DNA from: Thermodesulfobacteriota bacterium
GTDB lineage: Bacteria; Desulfobacterota; Desulfobacteria; Desulfobacterales; JAUWMJ01
NCBI GenBank assembly: GCA_034189135.1
Contig: JAXHVO010000081.1
Coordinates: 57,035 to 121,034, forward strand
Reading direction: 5' to 3'
Length of the DNA: 64,000 nucleotides
This document shows positions 61,851-64,000 of this stretch, piece by piece. How positions within the stretch are numbered: position 1 is the first letter of the stretch; each line of letters starts with the position of its first letter. Made by a program: the position numbers and the translations under genes. The notes under the pieces are model-generated. The model had not been told where the DNA came from and ran no database searches. It saw only the letters and a list, made by a program, of their open reading frames with translations.

Positions 61851-63521
61851 TCAGACTATGGTGTAGCCGGGGCCCTCTCCTCCTTCAGGGCAAGTCCAGA
61901 TGATATTTTTATACGGGTCCTTGATGTCACAGGTTTTGCAGTGAAAACAATTGGACGGATTCAACTTAAGCCGTCTTTTTGATGTATTTTCGTCAAGTTC
62001 TATCTCATATACATTGCCTGGGCAAAATCTTGTGCACGGACACCGGTAGGTGTTATAGCACTCATTGACGCACAAATCGGTGTCGCGAACAATAATATGG
62101 CAAGGTTCATCTTCCCGATGCATGGTTTTGGATAAATAAACGCCGGTCAGCTTATCCACGTATAGAACACCGTCATAAGTTTTTTTATCAGTCTTTGATT
62201 CAATCTCCTGCTCAGCTTTTACCGGCTTTAGGGTCTGGCAATCTTCCTCAAGGGGCATTCTGTCAAAAATGCCTCGTCCTTTGGTAACGTATTGAGCACC
62301 AAGGTGAAAAAATTTCATCAGGCCTTTTTTAGCTAACGCCTGGGAGTAGTTTCTTCCTTCATAAATTTCTTTCTTCAGCCAGCTTTTTTCAAACAGCTCC
62401 TGGTAATACCCAAGGGTTTCCTTAGACAGGCTGTCCTTTTCAAAAGCATGGACAATGGCTTCGGCTGCCAGCATACCGGATTTCATGGACACATGAATGC
62501 CTTTTAAAGCGGGCGTATTGTGCATTGCTGCACCTGCACCGATGAAAAGAGCGCCATTTACGGCCAGTTCGGGTATTGAAAAGTAACCGCCGGTGGGAAC
62601 CGTCCTGGCACTTTGTTCAATGACCTTCCCACCGCTGATTATTTTGGCCACAAACGGGTGTTTTTTAAATTCGATAAAAAGCTCAAACGGATCGAGCCCG
62701 GGATCTTCATAGCAAAGTGCAGTGAGATATCCTATTGAAATTTTGCCCTCCTTCATTTCATAGATAAAACCGCCTCCGGGAGTACCCAGACCTAGGGGAT
62801 AACCGAAAGCATGTATATCGTTCCCTTTGCTGGTGGCAAAATAGTTATCTTCCGAAAGCTGAATCACCTCTTTGATACCGGTTTCATACACCTGAGGCAT
62901 TTTTCCTGAAGCAATTTGAAGCTTTTCTTCAACATCCTTTATCAAGCTTCCCCTTGCCCCTTCCCCGAATACAGTCACCTTTGCCATAAGGTCGATTCCG
63001 GGTTCGAAGTTTTCTTTGGGTTTGCCGTCCTTTCCCAGGCCTTTGTCTCCTGTTCGGATGCCGATAATTGTTTTTCCATCATCGGCGTAAAGAACTTCTT
63101 TTCCGTCAAAACCGGGAAAAATATTTACCCCGAGATCTTCGGCAATTCCTCCCAGCCATCTGGTAAATTTTGAAAGACTTATAATATAAAAACCCTTGTT
63201 ATGAAGATACCTGGGCTTTAAGGGGAGTTTATTGGCCTTATTTTTGGTGAGAAAATAAAACTCATCATCCCTGACAGTGGTTTCAATTGGACAGGCTTTT
63301 TCCTTATAATCAGCCATAAGCTCTTTTAAAGCAATCGGGTTCAATACGGCACCGCTTACGGCATGGGATCCGATTTCCGCCCCTTTTTCAATCAAGGCCA
63401 CTTCAAGAGAAATATTTTTCTCTTTGGCAAGCTGCATGAGTTTTATCGCGCCCGCAAGGCTGGCGGGGCCACCACCAACAAAAAGGACATCAAAATCAAT
63501 AGTTTCACGTTCTGGACTCAT
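61851..63521 (-). CDS. Electron transfer flavoprotein-ubiquinone oxidoreductase (ETF-QO)
   Basis: 556 residues. N-terminal FAD domain with the Rossmann motif DVLFVGGGPASLAGAIKLMQLA (about 10-31) and a membrane-contact segment in the middle (PTGGYFSIPELAVNGALFIGAGAAMHNTPALKGIHVSMKSGMLAAEA). The C-terminal ferredoxin domain has Cys clusters CVNECYNTYRCPCTRFCP and CFHCKTCDIKDPYKNIIWTCPEGG, the latter binding the [4Fe-4S] cluster. It passes electrons from ETF (fatty-acid or amino-acid beta-oxidation) to the quinone pool. ETF genes are not in the window. The ATG ends at 63521; SD aggag lies 6 bases away. Confidence 0.95.
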   Translation of the reverse strand: MSPERETIDFDVLFVGGGPASLAGAIKLMQLAKEKNISLEVALIEKGAEIGSHAVSGAVLNPIALKELMADYKEKACPIETTVRDDEFYFLTKNKANKLPLKPRYLHNKGFYIISLSKFTRWLGGIAEDLGVNIFPGFDGKEVLYADDGKTIIGIRTGDKGLGKDGKPKENFEPGIDLMAKVTVFGEGARGSLIKDVEEKLQIASGKMPQVYETGIKEVIQLSEDNYFATSKGNDIHAFGYPLGLGTPGGGFIYEMKEGKISIGYLTALCYEDPGLDPFELFIEFKKHPFVAKIISGGKVIEQSARTVPTGGYFSIPELAVNGALFIGAGAAMHNTPALKGIHVSMKSGMLAAEAIVHAFEKDSLSKETLGYYQELFEKSWLKKEIYEGRNYSQALAKKGLMKFFHLGAQYVTKGRGIFDRMPLEEDCQTLKPVKAEQEIESKTDKKTYDGVLYVDKLTGVYLSKTMHREDEPCHIIVRDTDLCVNECYNTYRCPCTRFCPGNVYEIELDENTSKRRLKLNPSNCFHCKTCDIKDPYKNIIWTCPEGGEGPGYTIV

Positions 63522-64000
63522 TTTTTCTCCTTTCTAGTTTGATTACAAAATCGTGTATCACGACCAATCATTTTTGTAAATTGTTTAAGCAAAAATATGA
63601 AGGAGAGTGAACTTATATTCAGTTTAAACGATGAAAACTCGCACCCCACATATTTCAAAGCAGCTGTGATAAAAACAACTCGCGAGAAAATTATATGCGG
63701 CTATAATATATCTGTGGAAAAAATACAATTGCAATAAATCGGTTTAAGGATGGAGCTTGAAGGTGTTTTTCCCAAGACGATATCTTTATCAGTGGGTGGA
63801 TGCATCGATTCGGATCGATAGTTATGGTTTGACGCACAGATTATCTTTTCACCTGTTTGCGCAAAATCAGGGAATATGGCAGGGTAACCGCATTTGGAAA
63901 TCATCCTGCCAGGACCTTGAATAAGTAATCGTTATCCCATCCGGCCCTGAGCCGTCTGGATTTAATGCTTTTTTTAAGTGAGGTTTCCCTTTTTATCATG
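63522..64000. other. Region upstream of ETF-QO, no confident gene
   Basis: 479 bases. Upstream of ETF-QO on the minus strand; expected to hold its promoter. Two short minus-strand frames (63701-63904, and 63901-63999 which could be the tail of a gene entering from the right edge: residues start MIKRETSLKKS) cannot be supported. No repeat or hairpin of note. Confidence 0.45.

Noticed and set aside
63701..63904. 67-codon minus-strand frame upstream of ETF-QO
   Set aside because: No SD, no recognisable domain and unlikely residue content.
63901..63999. Possible tail of a minus-strand gene entering from the right edge
   Set aside because: Only 32 codons are visible, no motif; cannot be supported without the next bases.

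Overview
The window looks like part of a chromosome of a Gram-negative anaerobe, most likely a sulfate-reducing Desulfobacterota (Desulfobacterales-like). The gene mix points that way: a complete LivKHMGF uptake cassette, an ETF:quinone oxidoreductase, two MoeA paralogues (one fused to a periplasmic-binding-protein-like domain), AmrS, RtcB with archease, GAF/HD-GYP regulators, a full type II secretion locus, and a DsrE-like gene that is only complete if an in-frame UGA is read as selenocysteine. The assignment is from gene content only. There are no rRNA or tRNA genes, no CRISPR array and no complete transposase in the window.

Layout. 1-3903 (+): dipeptide/oligopeptide/nickel ABC transporter dppBCDF, with the permease cut at the left edge. 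4.5-12.5 kb (-): a YihY membrane protein, a lipoprotein, a SagB-type oxidoreductase followed by a rhodanese/ferritin-like fusion, a flavin reductase, a class V aminotransferase, DUF3124 and DUF1353 proteins. 12.6-13.5 kb (-): flavodoxin plus a DsrE-like selenoprotein with a SECIS-like hairpin and a terminator. 13.9-20.2 kb (-): rtcB/archease, moeA-PBP fusion, moeA, isochorismatase-family hydrolase. 20.4-27.5 kb (+): DEAD-box helicase, methyltransferase, then amrS-ubiA-ICMT-kinase and a lipoprotein. 27.9-32.8 kb (+): livKHMGF. 33.3-37.9 kb: outer-membrane beta-barrel (+), then motAB, a REC/HD-GYP regulator and a PilZ protein (-).

38-53.6 kb is a near-complete type II secretion system. On the minus strand run gspG-H-I-J-K-L-M, then gspN-C-D-E. 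gspA and gspB are divergent on the plus strand, and gspF faces gspB. Only the prepilin peptidase GspO is absent. 53.8-58.6 kb (-): a glycosyltransferase and an unusual minimal complex-I-like antiporter cluster (two large subunits, two small membrane proteins, one of 44 aa). 59-63.5 kb: a DUF1189-type membrane protein (+), a GAF-GAF-HD-GYP phosphodiesterase (-) and ETF-QO (-).

Intergenic DNA is rich in small dispersed repeats. Family A (about 225-240 bp, long inverted repeats, three copies), family B (12-bp perfect terminal repeats in one copy, four sites) and simple variant repeats C account for most gaps larger than 300 bp. The strongest finding is the selenocysteine-encoding DsrE-like gene at 12587-12937.
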